Shown in pieces: positions 9,395 through 18,213 of a DNA stretch of 64,000 nt. Where the stretch lies: the NCBI RefSeq assembly GCF_003201815.1, contig NZ_QJKB01000013.1, positions 2,390-66,389 on the forward strand, in the 5' to 3' direction. This DNA comes from Undibacterium pigrum (GTDB taxonomy: Bacteria; Pseudomonadota; Gammaproteobacteria; Burkholderiales; Burkholderiaceae_D). Made by a program: the position numbers and the translations under genes. The first letter of the stretch is position 1; each line of letters starts with the position of its first letter. The notes under the pieces were generated by a model, which did no database searches, was not told where the DNA came from, and was given only the letters and a program-made list of their open reading frames with translations.

Positions 9395-9526
9395 TCAGGC
9401 AAACATGGCCATGACCTTCATGGTGGTTTGCCATACGCCCCAGCCCAGCGGAATGCAGGCCAGAGTCCAGTAAAAAATGATTTTCCCTGTCATACTGGGA
9501 TCAATATGCTGATTCACATCTTCCAT
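9395..9526 (-). CDS. Small membrane protein, MFS transporter small subunit type
   Basis: A 43-residue protein starting at ATG 9526 and preceded by AAGGA at good spacing. It reads MEDVNQHIDPSMTGKIIFYW at the start, then one hydrophobic segment (TLACIPLGWGVWQ) and a short MKVMAMFA end. It lies 48 bp downstream of an oxalate/formate-type MFS transporter on the same strand. Such tiny single-span proteins are found beside OFA-family transporters and are annotated as a small subunit. The partner role is inferred from position and this recalled family. Confidence 0.75.
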   Translation of the reverse strand: MEDVNQHIDPSMTGKIIFYWTLACIPLGWGVWQTTMKVMAMFA

Positions 9527-9574
9527 GATTATTCCTTACTGTTCTTGATTGTTTTTAATTCCGGTGCCGATTAT

Positions 9575-10942
9575 TTACTGTGTTGCCAGTTGCGCTGGCA
9601 TTTGTTGATTGCTCGTTGTTTCAGGGGCTTTAACAAAAAGATTCAAGACAAATTCAGCTACCAGCAAACCACCCAGTACATATACGACGGTCGAATATGC
9701 GGCTGCATCAGCCAGACCTTGTGTCTTGACCAGATAATCACGCCCGGCATTGACAACCAGCGGGCCAACGACTCCGGCCATGGACCATGCAGTCAACAAA
9801 CGACCATGAATCGCACCCACTTCTTTTTTGCCAAACATATCGGCCAGATAAGCAGGGATAGTGGCAAAGCCTGCACCATAAAAACTCATGACCAGGGCAA
9901 ACAGGGCAACAAACAACAGCATATTGCCAGCCGCAGCAGCACCGGGTATCGCCCAATAGGCAAGCGCACCAACGCCGGAATACATGGCATAAGCCCATTT
10001 GCGGCCTATTTTGTCTGAGAAACTTGACCAGATAAAACGACCCGCCATATTGCACAGCGATAGCAAGCCGACAAAGCCAGCAGCAGCCGCAGCAGAAATA
10101 CCCACCATCTTTTGTGCCATCAGTGAAGCTTGGCCAAGTATGCCTATACCTGCAGAGACATTCAGCAAAAGTATGCCCCACAACAGCCAGAATTGTGGCT
10201 TGCGTATAGCTTGTGCGACAGAGAAATCATCTGCTCCCTGGGAGGCAATATGCGCAGCTTCCAGCTTGCTGGGCACCCAGCCAGCTGGTTGATAGCCAGC
10301 AAAAGGCAGTCGTGCAATTCTGACAGCTGCAAGCTGGAAGCACAAATACAGAACAGCCATCGTCACGAAGGTAGCCGGGATACCGGCATATTGCGAACCT
10401 TCACTGAAATATTTCATCAGGTTCACAGCCAGCGGTGAACCAACCAGTGCACCGCCACCAAAGCCCATGATGGCAAGACCTGTGGCCATACCGCGCCTGT
10501 CCGGGAACCATTTGATCAGTGTCGATACTGGCGAGATATAACCTATGCCAAGGCCGGTACCACCAATCACGCCGTAACCAAGAATCACGATAGGCAAAGA
10601 GCCTGCAACCACGCCTAACGCAGATACCAGAAAACCGGCAAAGAAGCACAGGGCAGATGCCAGCATGGCCTTGCGCGGCCCTACCCGCTCTACCCACTTA
10701 CCAAAGATAGCCGCCGACAAACCAAGGAAAATAATAGCCACTGAAAATATCCAGCCCACGCTGGTCAGACTGGCTCCCAGCACTTTGGCTAATGGTCCGT
10801 TGAAGACGGAAAACCCATAAGCCTGCCCCAGAGGGAAGTGTATCAACAAGGCAGCTGCGGCCATCAACCAGCGACTGTATCCAGGGGCTGCAGTAGCGGC
10901 CTCTTTGCTCAGTGCTGCATTTAATTTATCAGAAATCCCCAT
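9575..10942 (-). CDS. MFS transporter, oxalate/formate antiporter (OFA) family
   Basis: A 455-residue inner-membrane carrier with about 12 hydrophobic segments. The start at ATG 10942 (MGISDKLNAAL) has AAGGGAAAG upstream; the frame extends 32 codons further but without a ribosome site. The features LIHFPLGQAYGFSVFNGPLAK, the GPRKAM loop between helices 2 and 3, and SDKIGRKWAY in the second half fit the OFA branch, whose members exchange oxalate, formate or other small carboxylates. A perfect FNR-type box 55 bp upstream suggests oxygen-responsive expression. The substrate is unproven. Confidence 0.85.
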   Translation of the reverse strand: MGISDKLNAALSKEAATAAPGYSRWLMAAAALLIHFPLGQAYGFSVFNGPLAKVLGASLTSVGWIFSVAIIFLGLSAAIFGKWVERVGPRKAMLASALCFFAGFLVSALGVVAGSLPIVILGYGVIGGTGLGIGYISPVSTLIKWFPDRRGMATGLAIMGFGGGALVGSPLAVNLMKYFSEGSQYAGIPATFVTMAVLYLCFQLAAVRIARLPFAGYQPAGWVPSKLEAAHIASQGADDFSVAQAIRKPQFWLLWGILLLNVSAGIGILGQASLMAQKMVGISAAAAAGFVGLLSLCNMAGRFIWSSFSDKIGRKWAYAMYSGVGALAYWAIPGAAAAGNMLLFVALFALVMSFYGAGFATIPAYLADMFGKKEVGAIHGRLLTAWSMAGVVGPLVVNAGRDYLVKTQGLADAAAYSTVVYVLGGLLVAEFVLNLFVKAPETTSNQQMPAQLATQ

Positions 10943-10996
10943 GCGCTTTCCCTTTGTTGTTTTATGTGAATGAATAAAAAATAAAGGGTATATATC

Positions 10997-11010
10997 TTGA
11001 TGTAAATCAA
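10997..11010 (-). promoter_or_regulatory. FNR/ANR-type binding site upstream of the MFS transporter
   Basis: TTGAT-GTAA-ATCAA is an exact match to the FNR/ANR half-site consensus with the canonical 4-bp spacer. It lies 55 bp before the transporter start codon, where an activator site would be expected. Confidence 0.7.
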
Positions 11011-11270
11011 GGTCAAGTTTGGAAACATGTGCTTGCAAAAAATAGTGGAAAATCTACATAAAAATACACTACGTCTGCAATTTTTCAGCTATGAAACAAG
11101 CGTTTTAAGGACGATTTTCCATGCACTATTTAATGGCTCATCAGCGGCTATTCCGGGACAAATCAGTGGCGAATAAATGAAGAATTTATGGCTAATCAAG
11201 CCTCTTAAATGAGGGAAGAATTCGATTTCTTGATATCACGATCAACAGCTTCCGCAGGAAAGCAGCAGAC
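11011..11270. other. Intergenic region with no supported gene
   Basis: About 260 bases between the MFS promoter region and the livF terminator. I see no ORF with a ribosome site and no convincing structured element. Confidence 0.55.
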
Positions 11271-11302
11271 AAAAAAATACCTGCAATTACTTGCAGGTAT
11301 TT
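11271..11302 (-). terminator. Intrinsic terminator of the liv operon
   Basis: A perfect 12-bp stem (AAATACCTGCAA/TTGCAGGTATTT) with a four-base loop is followed on the minus strand by a run of seven T that partly overlaps the stem. It lies 58 bp beyond the livF stop. Confidence 0.9.
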
Positions 11303-11359
11303 GAAATGCCCTGACACTGGAATGCGCTGTGCCGGGCTTACCTTACTTCGTAAATCGTA

Positions 11360-12085
11360 TCAGCCTTCACCCAGATAAGCGGCCTGGACTTTAGGATCAT
11401 TCAGCATATCCTTGGCATTGCCACTCATGGTAATCGCACCAGAATCCATGACATAACCACGGTGGGCTGCCTGCAAAGCCAGTTTGGCGTTTTGCTCAAC
11501 CAGCAGGATGGTAATACCCTGGGCCGACACATTACGCACGACTTCAAAAATCTTTTCCACCATGATAGGTGACAGCCCCATGGATGGTTCATCCAGCAAC
11601 AGCAAGTTTGGATGACTCATCAAGGCACGTGCCATGGCCAGCATCTGCTGCTCACCACCGGACAAAGTACCTGCCAATTGGGAAGCACGTTCTTTCAGGC
11701 GAGGGAAAACCGTAAACCATTTTTCCACGTCGGCATTGATACCCGCTTTATCGTTGCGGATATACGCGCCCATCATCAGGTTTTCCAAAATCGTCATGCG
11801 AGTGAACACACCACGGCCTTCCGGCACCATAGCCAGATGGTTTTTCACCATCTCGAAAGAATTGACGTTACGGATGGAAGCACCAAGATAATTGATCTCG
11901 CCTTCCACTTTACAAGCAGGCAGCGTGCCGGTGATGGCTTTCAATGTCGTGGTCTTGCCAGCACCATTGGCACCGATCAGGGTAATCAGTTCACCCTTGT
12001 TGACTTCCAGGTCTATACCTTTAACGGCCTTGATGCCGCCGTAAGCAACTTTCAGATTGCTTATCTTTAATACGTTCTCAGCCAT
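11360..12085 (-). CDS. livF: Branched-chain amino acid ABC transporter ATP-binding protein LivF
   Basis: A 241-residue cytoplasmic ATPase. The Walker A motif is GANGAGKTT, the signature TLSGGEQQMLAMARALM and the Walker B region LLLLDEPSMGLSP, the last being the typical LivF form. The short C-terminus (KVQAAYLGEG) is also typical. The start codon overlaps the livG stop codon (TAATG), so the two are translated together. It works with LivG on the LivHM channel to import leucine, isoleucine, valine or related compounds. Confidence 0.95.
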   Translation of the reverse strand: MAENVLKISNLKVAYGGIKAVKGIDLEVNKGELITLIGANGAGKTTTLKAITGTLPACKVEGEINYLGASIRNVNSFEMVKNHLAMVPEGRGVFTRMTILENLMMGAYIRNDKAGINADVEKWFTVFPRLKERASQLAGTLSGGEQQMLAMARALMSHPNLLLLDEPSMGLSPIMVEKIFEVVRNVSAQGITILLVEQNAKLALQAAHRGYVMDSGAITMSGNAKDMLNDPKVQAAYLGEG

Positions 12086-12855
12086 TAGTGACCACCTCCC
12101 AAATACGCTTCGATAACTGCCGGATTTTTCTGTATGTCTGCTGGCAAACCTTCTGCAATCGGTTTGCCATAATCCAGAACAGTCATCCTGTCACATAATC
12201 CCATCATCAATTTAACGTCGTGCTCGATCAGCAAGATCGTCTTGCCTTCTGCCTTGATCTTGACCAACAACTCGCGCAGGGCAAGTTTTTCAGTCGCATT
12301 CATACCTGCTGCAGGCTCATCCAGTGCCAGCAGTTTAGGGTCGGTTGCCAGAGCGCGGGCAATTTCCAGACGACGTTGATCGCCATAGGACAGGAATTTG
12401 GATGTACGGCTGGCGAACTGGCCTATACCGACGAAATCCAGCAATTCCTGTGCACGTTTGCGAATGTCTGCTTCTTCCTTGCGCGCTGCTGAGTGACGGA
12501 ACACCGCACCAAACACACCCTGATGGGTACGGATATGGCGGCCTACCATGACGTTTTCCAGCGCAGTCATTTCGCCAAACAGGCGGATGTTCTGGAAAGT
12601 CCTGGCGATACCCGCCTTGGCAACTTCATGCGGAGCCGATGGTGAGTAAGGTTTGCCATCCAGTTCAAATGTGCCAGTGTCAGGCTGATACAAGCCAGTA
12701 ATGACATTGAAGAAGGTTGTTTTACCTGCGCCGTTCGGACCTATCAGGCCATAAATCTGGCCTTTCTTGATATTGATGCCGACATTCGACAGCGCCTGCA
12801 AGCCGCCAAAACGTTTATTGGCGCCTTCGATTTTTAAGATAGTCTGTTCAATCAT
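12085..12855 (-). CDS. livG: Branched-chain amino acid ABC transporter ATP-binding protein LivG
   Basis: A 256-residue ATPase with Walker A GPNGAGKTT, signature FLSYGDQRRLEIARAL and Walker B LLALDEPAAGMN, followed by TEKLALRELL and the C-terminal PAVIEAYLGGGH. The RTFQNIRLF block is a LivG hallmark. It lies between livM (11-bp gap) and livF (one-base overlap). Confidence 0.95.
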   Translation of the reverse strand: MIEQTILKIEGANKRFGGLQALSNVGINIKKGQIYGLIGPNGAGKTTFFNVITGLYQPDTGTFELDGKPYSPSAPHEVAKAGIARTFQNIRLFGEMTALENVMVGRHIRTHQGVFGAVFRHSAARKEEADIRKRAQELLDFVGIGQFASRTSKFLSYGDQRRLEIARALATDPKLLALDEPAAGMNATEKLALRELLVKIKAEGKTILLIEHDVKLMMGLCDRMTVLDYGKPIAEGLPADIQKNPAVIEAYLGGGH

Positions 12856-12866
12856 CTTGATCTTCC

Positions 12867-14057
12867 TTATGCTGCCGCTTCGTTATTCTTGGCCATACGA
12901 TCTTCATGCTTCGGTGCTGGCCACAAGCCGGCAGGACGATTAAGCATGACAGCAACCATGGCGAAGCCGTACAACAACTGACGCAATACTTCGGCTTCGA
13001 TCCAGACTTTACCGAAGATCAGGTTTTGCACTGGTTCAACCACGTGACGCAATACTTCTGGCAAAGCAGCCAGCAATACCGCACCCAGGATAACGCCAGG
13101 AATGTGGCCGATACCGCCCAGCACCACCATCGCCAGAATCACAATGGATTCCATCAGGGAGAAAGACTCGGGAGACACGAAGCCCTGGAAGCTGGCAAAC
13201 ATCGCACCGGAAACACCGCCAAAAGAAGCACCCATGGAGAAGGCCAGCAATTTGACGTTACGGGTATTGATACCCATGGCTTTTGCAGCAATTTCATCTT
13301 CACGTATCGCTACCCAGGCACGGCCCAGACGGGAGTCTTGCAAACGCAGGGAGACGATAACAATCGCGATACAAAGGAACAGGAACAGGAAGTAATACGC
13401 ATTCACCGAAGGCATGCTCATGCCCAGGAAATGCACAGTCGCGTTCGAACCTTCTTCACCACCAAGAGAGACACCGAAGATACGGATAGGGTCAATCATG
13501 TTGATCCCTTGTGGACCATTCGTGAAATTGATCGGTGCATTCATGTTGTTCATGAAAATACGGATGATTTCACCAAAGCCCAGGGTCACGATCGCCAGAT
13601 AATCACCACGCAGTTTCAGGGTAGGCGCGCCCAGCAAGGCACCAAACAATCCTGCAATCGCTGCCGCAAACGGCACGATGACCCAGACAGACAAGTGGAT
13701 ACCGTTCTTGGTGATCTCAGGACCGAAAACAGAAACCAGGAATTCGCCCACGACAGGATAATTATTGACGAAGGATTCAAGGATAGTTGCAAACTGTTGT
13801 GATCCAAAAATCGCCGCCAGATAAGCACCAACTGCATAGAAAGCGATATAACCCAGATCCAGCAGACCGGCAAAACCGACCACGATATTGAGGCCCAGCG
13901 CCAGCATGATATACAAGAGCGCGAAGTCAATAATCCTGACCCAGGAATTACCAAAATTGGCCGCCACGAAAGGGAACAAGACCATAACCAGGCCCAGTAT
14001 CGCAAAACTGGTGTAGCCCTTGGCTGGATTAGCTTTTACATCAAATATGGTTGACAT
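12867..14057 (-). CDS. livM: Branched-chain amino acid ABC transporter permease LivM
   Basis: A 396-residue inner-membrane protein with about ten membrane segments. ALGLNIVVGFAGLLDLGYIA and LRGDYLAIVTLGFGEIIRIF are the conserved LivM blocks, and GVSGAMFASFQGFVSPESF is the later one. The N-terminal part is longer than in E. coli LivM. The gene sits 11 bp after livH and 11 bp before livG in a single operon. Confidence 0.95.
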   Translation of the reverse strand: MSTIFDVKANPAKGYTSFAILGLVMVLFPFVAANFGNSWVRIIDFALLYIMLALGLNIVVGFAGLLDLGYIAFYAVGAYLAAIFGSQQFATILESFVNNYPVVGEFLVSVFGPEITKNGIHLSVWVIVPFAAAIAGLFGALLGAPTLKLRGDYLAIVTLGFGEIIRIFMNNMNAPINFTNGPQGINMIDPIRIFGVSLGGEEGSNATVHFLGMSMPSVNAYYFLFLFLCIAIVIVSLRLQDSRLGRAWVAIREDEIAAKAMGINTRNVKLLAFSMGASFGGVSGAMFASFQGFVSPESFSLMESIVILAMVVLGGIGHIPGVILGAVLLAALPEVLRHVVEPVQNLIFGKVWIEAEVLRQLLYGFAMVAVMLNRPAGLWPAPKHEDRMAKNNEAAA

Positions 14058-14068
14058 TGATTTTCTCC

Positions 14069-14998
14069 TTACGCACGGTCAGCAACACGCTCACCCATGA
14101 TGCCGGATGGACGCAAGGTCAGTACGATAATCAAAACGACGAAAGCAAAGATATCCTGATAGTGACTACCCAGTACACCACCAGTCAGGTCACCGATATA
14201 ACCGGCACCCAGGCTTTCAATCAGACCCAGCACGATACCACCTACCATCGCGCCATAAATATTACCGATCCCCCCCAGTACCGCAGCCGAAAAGGCTTTC
14301 AGGCCAGGTACAAAGCCCATGGCAAACTGTGCGGACGAGTAGTTGGCGGCCCACATCACACCAGCAATCGCAGCCAGCGCGGCACCGATGGCGAAGGTAG
14401 CAACAATCACCTTGTTGGAATCAACGCCCATCAAACCAGCGACGCGTGGATTTTCAGCAGTAGCACGCATGGCCCTGCCCATCTTGGTTTTTTCAACCAG
14501 CAAGACCAGGCCTACCATCGCCAGCGTTGCCAGTATCAGCAAGACGATCTGGGTTTGGGAGATCACTGCACCACCGATTTGCACAGGGATGAAGGACATC
14601 ACGGACGGGAAGGAAATTGGACTACGGCCCCAGATCATCATCGCGAAAGTCTGCACCAGGATGGATACACCGATCGCCGTGATCAAGGGAGCTAGTCGCG
14701 GCGCGTTCCGTAATCGCCTGTAAGCCACGCGTTCGATCAACAAGTTGACTGCGATACAGACAGGGATGGCACCCAGGATAGCGATGATAAGTTTGATGAT
14801 GCCAGGCAAATCAGGCGCGACAACTTGCAATACCTTGATGATACTCAGGCCTGCCATCGCACCAACCATCAGTACGTCGCCATGCGCAAAGTTAATCAGA
14901 TTGAGCACACCATAGACCATGGTGTAACCAAGTGCGACCAGGGCATACATGCTGCCCAGCACGAGACCGTTGATAATTTGTTGGATAAAGGTATCCAT
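14069..14998 (-). CDS. livH: Branched-chain amino acid ABC transporter permease LivH
   Basis: A 309-residue inner-membrane permease. The opening MDTFIQQIINGLVLGSMYAL and the segment GYTMVYGVLNLINFAHGDVL are characteristic of LivH. It is the first structural gene of the operon livHMGF. No gene for the periplasmic binding protein (LivJ/LivK) lies in this window, so the importer must use one coded elsewhere. A short upstream ORF and a terminator-like hairpin precede it. Confidence 0.95.
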   Translation of the reverse strand: MDTFIQQIINGLVLGSMYALVALGYTMVYGVLNLINFAHGDVLMVGAMAGLSIIKVLQVVAPDLPGIIKLIIAILGAIPVCIAVNLLIERVAYRRLRNAPRLAPLITAIGVSILVQTFAMMIWGRSPISFPSVMSFIPVQIGGAVISQTQIVLLILATLAMVGLVLLVEKTKMGRAMRATAENPRVAGLMGVDSNKVIVATFAIGAALAAIAGVMWAANYSSAQFAMGFVPGLKAFSAAVLGGIGNIYGAMVGGIVLGLIESLGAGYIGDLTGGVLGSHYQDIFAFVVLIIVLTLRPSGIMGERVADRA

Positions 14999-15130
14999 AT
15001 TTTGCTTCTCACTTTAAGAACGAAACGAATTTCTGAAAAAACAGGAGATGAACTGTTTGCGTTTTGCCACCCTCTTACCACCCCGTAAAGGCACGTGGCA
15101 ACAAGCAGGTTTCAGCAAAAATCATTCCTG

Positions 15131-15162
15131 ATAATAAAAGCGGCACCCTGTGTGGGTGCCGC
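15131..15162 (-). terminator. Terminator-like hairpin in the livH leader (candidate attenuator)
   Basis: On the minus strand a perfect 9-bp stem (GCGGCACCC/GGGTGCCGC, 5-base loop) is followed by TTTTATTAT. It lies 17 bp after the stop of an 18-codon ORF and about 130 bp before the livH start, so it can stop transcription before the operon. Confidence 0.75.
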
Positions 15163-15179
15163 CGGAATTCGAACGCGCG

Positions 15180-15236
15180 CTATCCGAACAGGCGCGTCAT
15201 CAAAGTAGAAGCAGTAATGGCGTAATCGATACACAT
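15180..15236 (-). CDS. 18-residue leader ORF upstream of livHMGF
   Basis: It encodes MCIDYAITASTLMTRLFG, starting at ATG 15236 with GAGGAGAG at 8-9 bases upstream. A 7-bp hairpin (AACTTTT/AAAAGTT, 15255-15271) lies just before the ribosome site. ACGCGC in its codons can pair with GCGCGT just past its stop, and the strong terminator-like hairpin follows. The peptide has two Ile and two Leu but no run of them, so a classic attenuation peptide is not certain. It could also be an independent small protein with its own terminator. Confidence 0.55.
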   Translation of the reverse strand: MCIDYAITASTLMTRLFG

Positions 15237-15539
15237 GATAGAACTCTCCTCAGCAACTTTTGGTAAAAGTTTTTGTAATATATTTTGACTTAAAGGTTAT
15301 CCCAGTAAAGTCGGCCGGATTATACCTAGTTTGCGCGTTTTCCCAGTGGTAAAAAAGCCACCGCAAGCTACGTACTTTCCACAAGTGCCGAATACCAGCA
15401 TACACGTTTTGCCAAATCCGGCAAATACCGAACTTGATTGTGCCGCCATCTTAAACACGTTTTTGCAAAATAAAATATCGAAAACAACAGCCAAAACAAT
15501 TTTTTAATCAAATACACTTACTTAAGAGAGTAACAAACA
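15237..15539. other. AT-rich leader and promoter region between ispH and livH
   Basis: It holds the leader ORF's ribosome site and hairpin, and a possible -10 TATATT on the minus strand near 15280. A 65-codon minus-strand ORF here (15297-15494) has no ribosome site. No other gene is supported. Confidence 0.5.
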
Positions 15540-16478
15540 TCAAATCTTCGGTGCAGCCAGGCCCTTGGGCATGGGAAAAGTCACTGATTCCTCCACGCCA
15601 TCGAGTGCCCGCACACTGCGCGCGCCGAGCTGACGCAAACTGGCTATCACTTCCTGCACCAGCACTTCTGGTGCGGATGCACCTGCAGTGACACCAATAC
15701 GCAGGCTATTTTCCAGCCACTCAGGCTTGATCTGGGTGGCGTTGTCGACCATATAGGCGGTCACACCTTTTTTCTCAGCGACTTCACGCAGGCGGTTGGA
15801 ATTGGAACTGTTGGGGCTGCCAACCACTAATACCAGATCGACTTGCGGCGCCATGAATTTGACGGCCTCCTGGCGATTGGTGGTAGCGTAACAAATATCG
15901 CCCTTTTTTGGTTCACTAATTAAGGGAAAGCGCGCTTTTAAGGCATTTATAATTTCGGTGGTGTCGTCGACGGACAATGTCGTCTGCGATACATAGGCCA
16001 GCATGTCGGCATTTTTTACTTGCAAGCTGGCGACATCAGCGACTGTTTCGACCAGGTACATGCCCTCTTCTGCCTGCCCCATCGTGCCTTCGACCTCAGG
16101 ATGGCCGTGGTGACCTATCATGATGATTTCACGGCCTTCCTTGCGCATCTTGGCTACTTCTATATGCACCTTGGTGACCAGTGGACAGGTTGCATCAAAG
16201 ATCGTCAGACCGCGTGCCTCAGCATCCTGGCGCACGCTTTGTGACACGCCATGCGCTGAAAATATCAGGGTATTGCCCGGCGGGACGTCTTCCAGCTCTT
16301 CAATAAAAATCGCGCCCTTGGTTTTCAAGTCATTGACGACGTAGGCGTTATGCACAATTTCATGCCTGACATAAATCGGCGCGCCAAATTGTTGCAGGGC
16401 ACGCTCGACTATTTCAATGGCACGGTCAACACCTGCGCAAAATCCGCGGGGCTGGGCTAATAAGATTTCTTTGTCCAT
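15540..16478 (-). CDS. ispH: 4-hydroxy-3-methylbut-2-enyl diphosphate reductase
   Basis: A 312-residue iron-sulfur enzyme, the last step of the MEP isoprenoid pathway, making IPP and DMAPP. The three cluster cysteines are visible in PRGFCAGVDRAI (near residue 13), DATCPLVTKVH (near 97) and GDICYATTNRQ (near 198). HGHPEVEGT and VGSPNSSNSNRL are further conserved blocks. It starts nine bases after the fkpB stop, so they form one transcription unit, as in many proteobacteria. Confidence 0.97.
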   Translation of the reverse strand: MDKEILLAQPRGFCAGVDRAIEIVERALQQFGAPIYVRHEIVHNAYVVNDLKTKGAIFIEELEDVPPGNTLIFSAHGVSQSVRQDAEARGLTIFDATCPLVTKVHIEVAKMRKEGREIIMIGHHGHPEVEGTMGQAEEGMYLVETVADVASLQVKNADMLAYVSQTTLSVDDTTEIINALKARFPLISEPKKGDICYATTNRQEAVKFMAPQVDLVLVVGSPNSSNSNRLREVAEKKGVTAYMVDNATQIKPEWLENSLRIGVTAGASAPEVLVQEVIASLRQLGARSVRALDGVEESVTFPMPKGLAAPKI

Positions 16479-16487
16479 AAGCTTTGA

Positions 16488-16943
16488 TTAAAGAATCCCG
16501 ATAATTTTTGTTTCAAACAGCACGGTTTGCCCGGCCAGAGGATGGTTAAAATCGAATAATGCACCGTCATCATCAAGAGCACGCAAGATGCCGGCAAACT
16601 TGCCGCCTGCGGGTGCAGCAAATTCAACCAGGTCACCGATCACATATTGCTCGCCAAAAGCAGAATTTTCTTTTAGTGTAGCCAGTGATACTTTTTGTAT
16701 CAATTCCGGGTTGCGTGGACCAAAGGCTTTTTCAGGTGCCAGCTCTTGCGTAGTATGCGATCCTTCTTCCAGGCCCATCAACGATGCCTCCAGTTCTGGA
16801 GCCAGTTGCCCGGTCCCCAGTTGCAGTGTCGCAGGACGTTCGTTGAAGGTGCTGAGTATATCTTCACCACCCAGCGTCGCAAGGCGATAATGCAGAGTCA
16901 GGTAAGCGTTTGGTGTCACGGTAGGGATGGCATTGGCAGACAT
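16488..16943 (-). CDS. fkpB: FKBP-type peptidyl-prolyl isomerase, SlpA/FkpB type
   Basis: A 151-residue cytosolic prolyl isomerase and chaperone. The frame is open 51 codons further, but ATG 16943 (MSANAIPTVT) gives the family length and avoids overlap with radC. The blocks VTPNAYLTLHYRLA, GTGQLAPELEASLMGLEEG and FDFNHPLAGQTVLFETKI fit SlpA, with the insert-in-flap domain between them. The ribosome site is weak. It is divergent from radC with under 100 bp between them and precedes ispH. Confidence 0.9.
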   Translation of the reverse strand: MSANAIPTVTPNAYLTLHYRLATLGGEDILSTFNERPATLQLGTGQLAPELEASLMGLEEGSHTTQELAPEKAFGPRNPELIQKVSLATLKENSAFGEQYVIGDLVEFAAPAGGKFAGILRALDDDGALFDFNHPLAGQTVLFETKIIGIL

Positions 16944-17039
16944 AATATGATGCAGTGCAAATAAGGCTGATAATTCGATATTGTAAGCCAGCTTTAACTT
17001 ATTAAGAGGCAAGCTCACAATTCTATGGAGAAAACTTAG

Positions 17040-17714
17040 ATGGCAATCAAGGAATGGCCGGAAGATCAGCGACCGCGGGAGCGACTGATCAAGCATGGGG
17101 CCAGCGCTTTATCGGACGCTGAATTACTGGCTGTTTTTCTCCGGGTTGGCGTCAAGGGCAAAAGCGCAGTCGACCTGGGGCGCGATATGATCAAGCACTT
17201 TGGCTCTCTTTCTGGCCTGTTCGCTGCCAATATGAAGGATTTTTCGTCCATACACGGGCTGGGAGCAGCCAAATATGCACAGTTTCACGCTGTGCTGGAG
17301 CTGGCCAAACGCGCTATTTCTGAAGAACTACAGGAAAATGCCTCACTGTCCTCGCCGCAGGCGGTCAAAAACTATCTGCAACTGATGATAGGCAATAAAC
17401 CCCATGAATCTTTTGCCATCCTGTTCCTCGATATTAAAAACCGGCTTATCAAGGCTGAGGAATTATTTCGCGGCACTTTGAATCATGCCAGCGTATATCC
17501 TCGTGAAGTTGTGAAATCTGCCCTGCAACAAAATGCTGCTGCCATCATACTTGCGCATAACCACCCTTCAGGCTCTTGCGAACCCAGTCAGGCAGATATC
17601 AGCCTCACGCAAACACTGAAACAAGCCCTTGCGCTGGTCGATGTACGTGTACTGGATCATTTCATTGTTGCCAATCCCAATGTGTATTCCTTTGCAGAGC
17701 ATGGGCTGATGTGA
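17040..17714 (+). CDS. radC: RadC family JAB/MPN-domain protein
   Basis: A 224-residue protein. The N-terminal half (residues 1-95) has a helix-hairpin-helix region (IHGLGAAKYAQFHAVLEL). The C-terminal JAB domain carries the metal motif HNHPSG followed by an Asp ten residues on (EPSQADISLTQ). The family was once linked to DNA repair, but its cellular role is unsettled. It is divergent from fkpB and upstream of rpmB-rpmG, an order common in proteobacteria. Confidence 0.93.
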   Translation: MAIKEWPEDQRPRERLIKHGASALSDAELLAVFLRVGVKGKSAVDLGRDMIKHFGSLSGLFAANMKDFSSIHGLGAAKYAQFHAVLELAKRAISEELQENASLSSPQAVKNYLQLMIGNKPHESFAILFLDIKNRLIKAEELFRGTLNHASVYPREVVKSALQQNAAAIILAHNHPSGSCEPSQADISLTQTLKQALALVDVRVLDHFIVANPNVYSFAEHGLM

Positions 17715-17883
17715 GTTTTTTTGATTTTCCCCCATGACAATTTTTGCGATGAGGCAAATCCGGCACACTGGCCTGATCTTATGTGAGGCAGGGTTTACGC
17801 CAGTGTTTACCAGCTGAAAAACCCAGAAAATCAAATTGTTAAATCAATTTTTCAAATAAGACACACTTGTTTTTCGCAAGTCG

Positions 17884-17912
17884 TTGATATTTCATGAGAT
17901 TTTGTTTATACT
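17884..17912 (+). promoter_or_regulatory. Sigma-70 promoter of rpmB-rpmG
   Basis: TTGATA (17884-17889) and TATACT (17907-17912) with a 17-bp spacer. The predicted start leaves a short leader with AAGGAG before ATG 17952, as expected for a highly expressed ribosomal operon. Confidence 0.8.
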
Positions 17913-17951
17913 TGCGTTTTTCCAATTTCGGAATCGTCTAAGGAGTTAAAC

Positions 17952-18188
17952 ATGGCACGTGTCTGCCAAGTGACTGGGAAGGGGCCAATGGTTGGCAACA
18001 ACGTATCCCACGCTAACAACAAAACAAAACGCCGCTTTTTGCCTAATCTGCAAAATCGTCGCTTTTTCGTAGAATCAGAAAACCGTTGGGTTTCTCTGCG
18101 TTTGTCCAATGCTGGTCTGCGCGTCATTGACAAAATTGGCATCGATGCCGTTTTGACTGACATGCGTGCTCGCGGCGAAAAAGTTTAA
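17952..18188 (+). CDS. rpmB: 50S ribosomal protein L28
   Basis: A 78-residue ribosomal protein with the classic opening MARVCQVTGKGPMVGNNVSH and the basic stretch KRRFLPNLQNRRFFV. An AAGGAG ribosome site precedes it. Co-transcribed with rpmG 25 bp downstream. Confidence 0.98.
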   Translation: MARVCQVTGKGPMVGNNVSHANNKTKRRFLPNLQNRRFFVESENRWVSLRLSNAGLRVIDKIGIDAVLTDMRARGEKV

Positions 18189-18213
18189 GCTAAACTATTG
18201 TTAGGAAAATATC

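Noticed and set aside
12906..13802. 298-codon plus-strand ORF across livM
   Set aside because: Fully antisense to a well-supported permease gene; composition reflects the opposite frame.
15297..15494. 65-codon ORF upstream of the liv leader
   Set aside because: No ribosome site, located in an AT-rich promoter region.
14069..15540. Missing liv binding-protein gene hidden in the leader
   Set aside because: No ORF of sufficient length with a signal peptide is present; the binding protein must be elsewhere.
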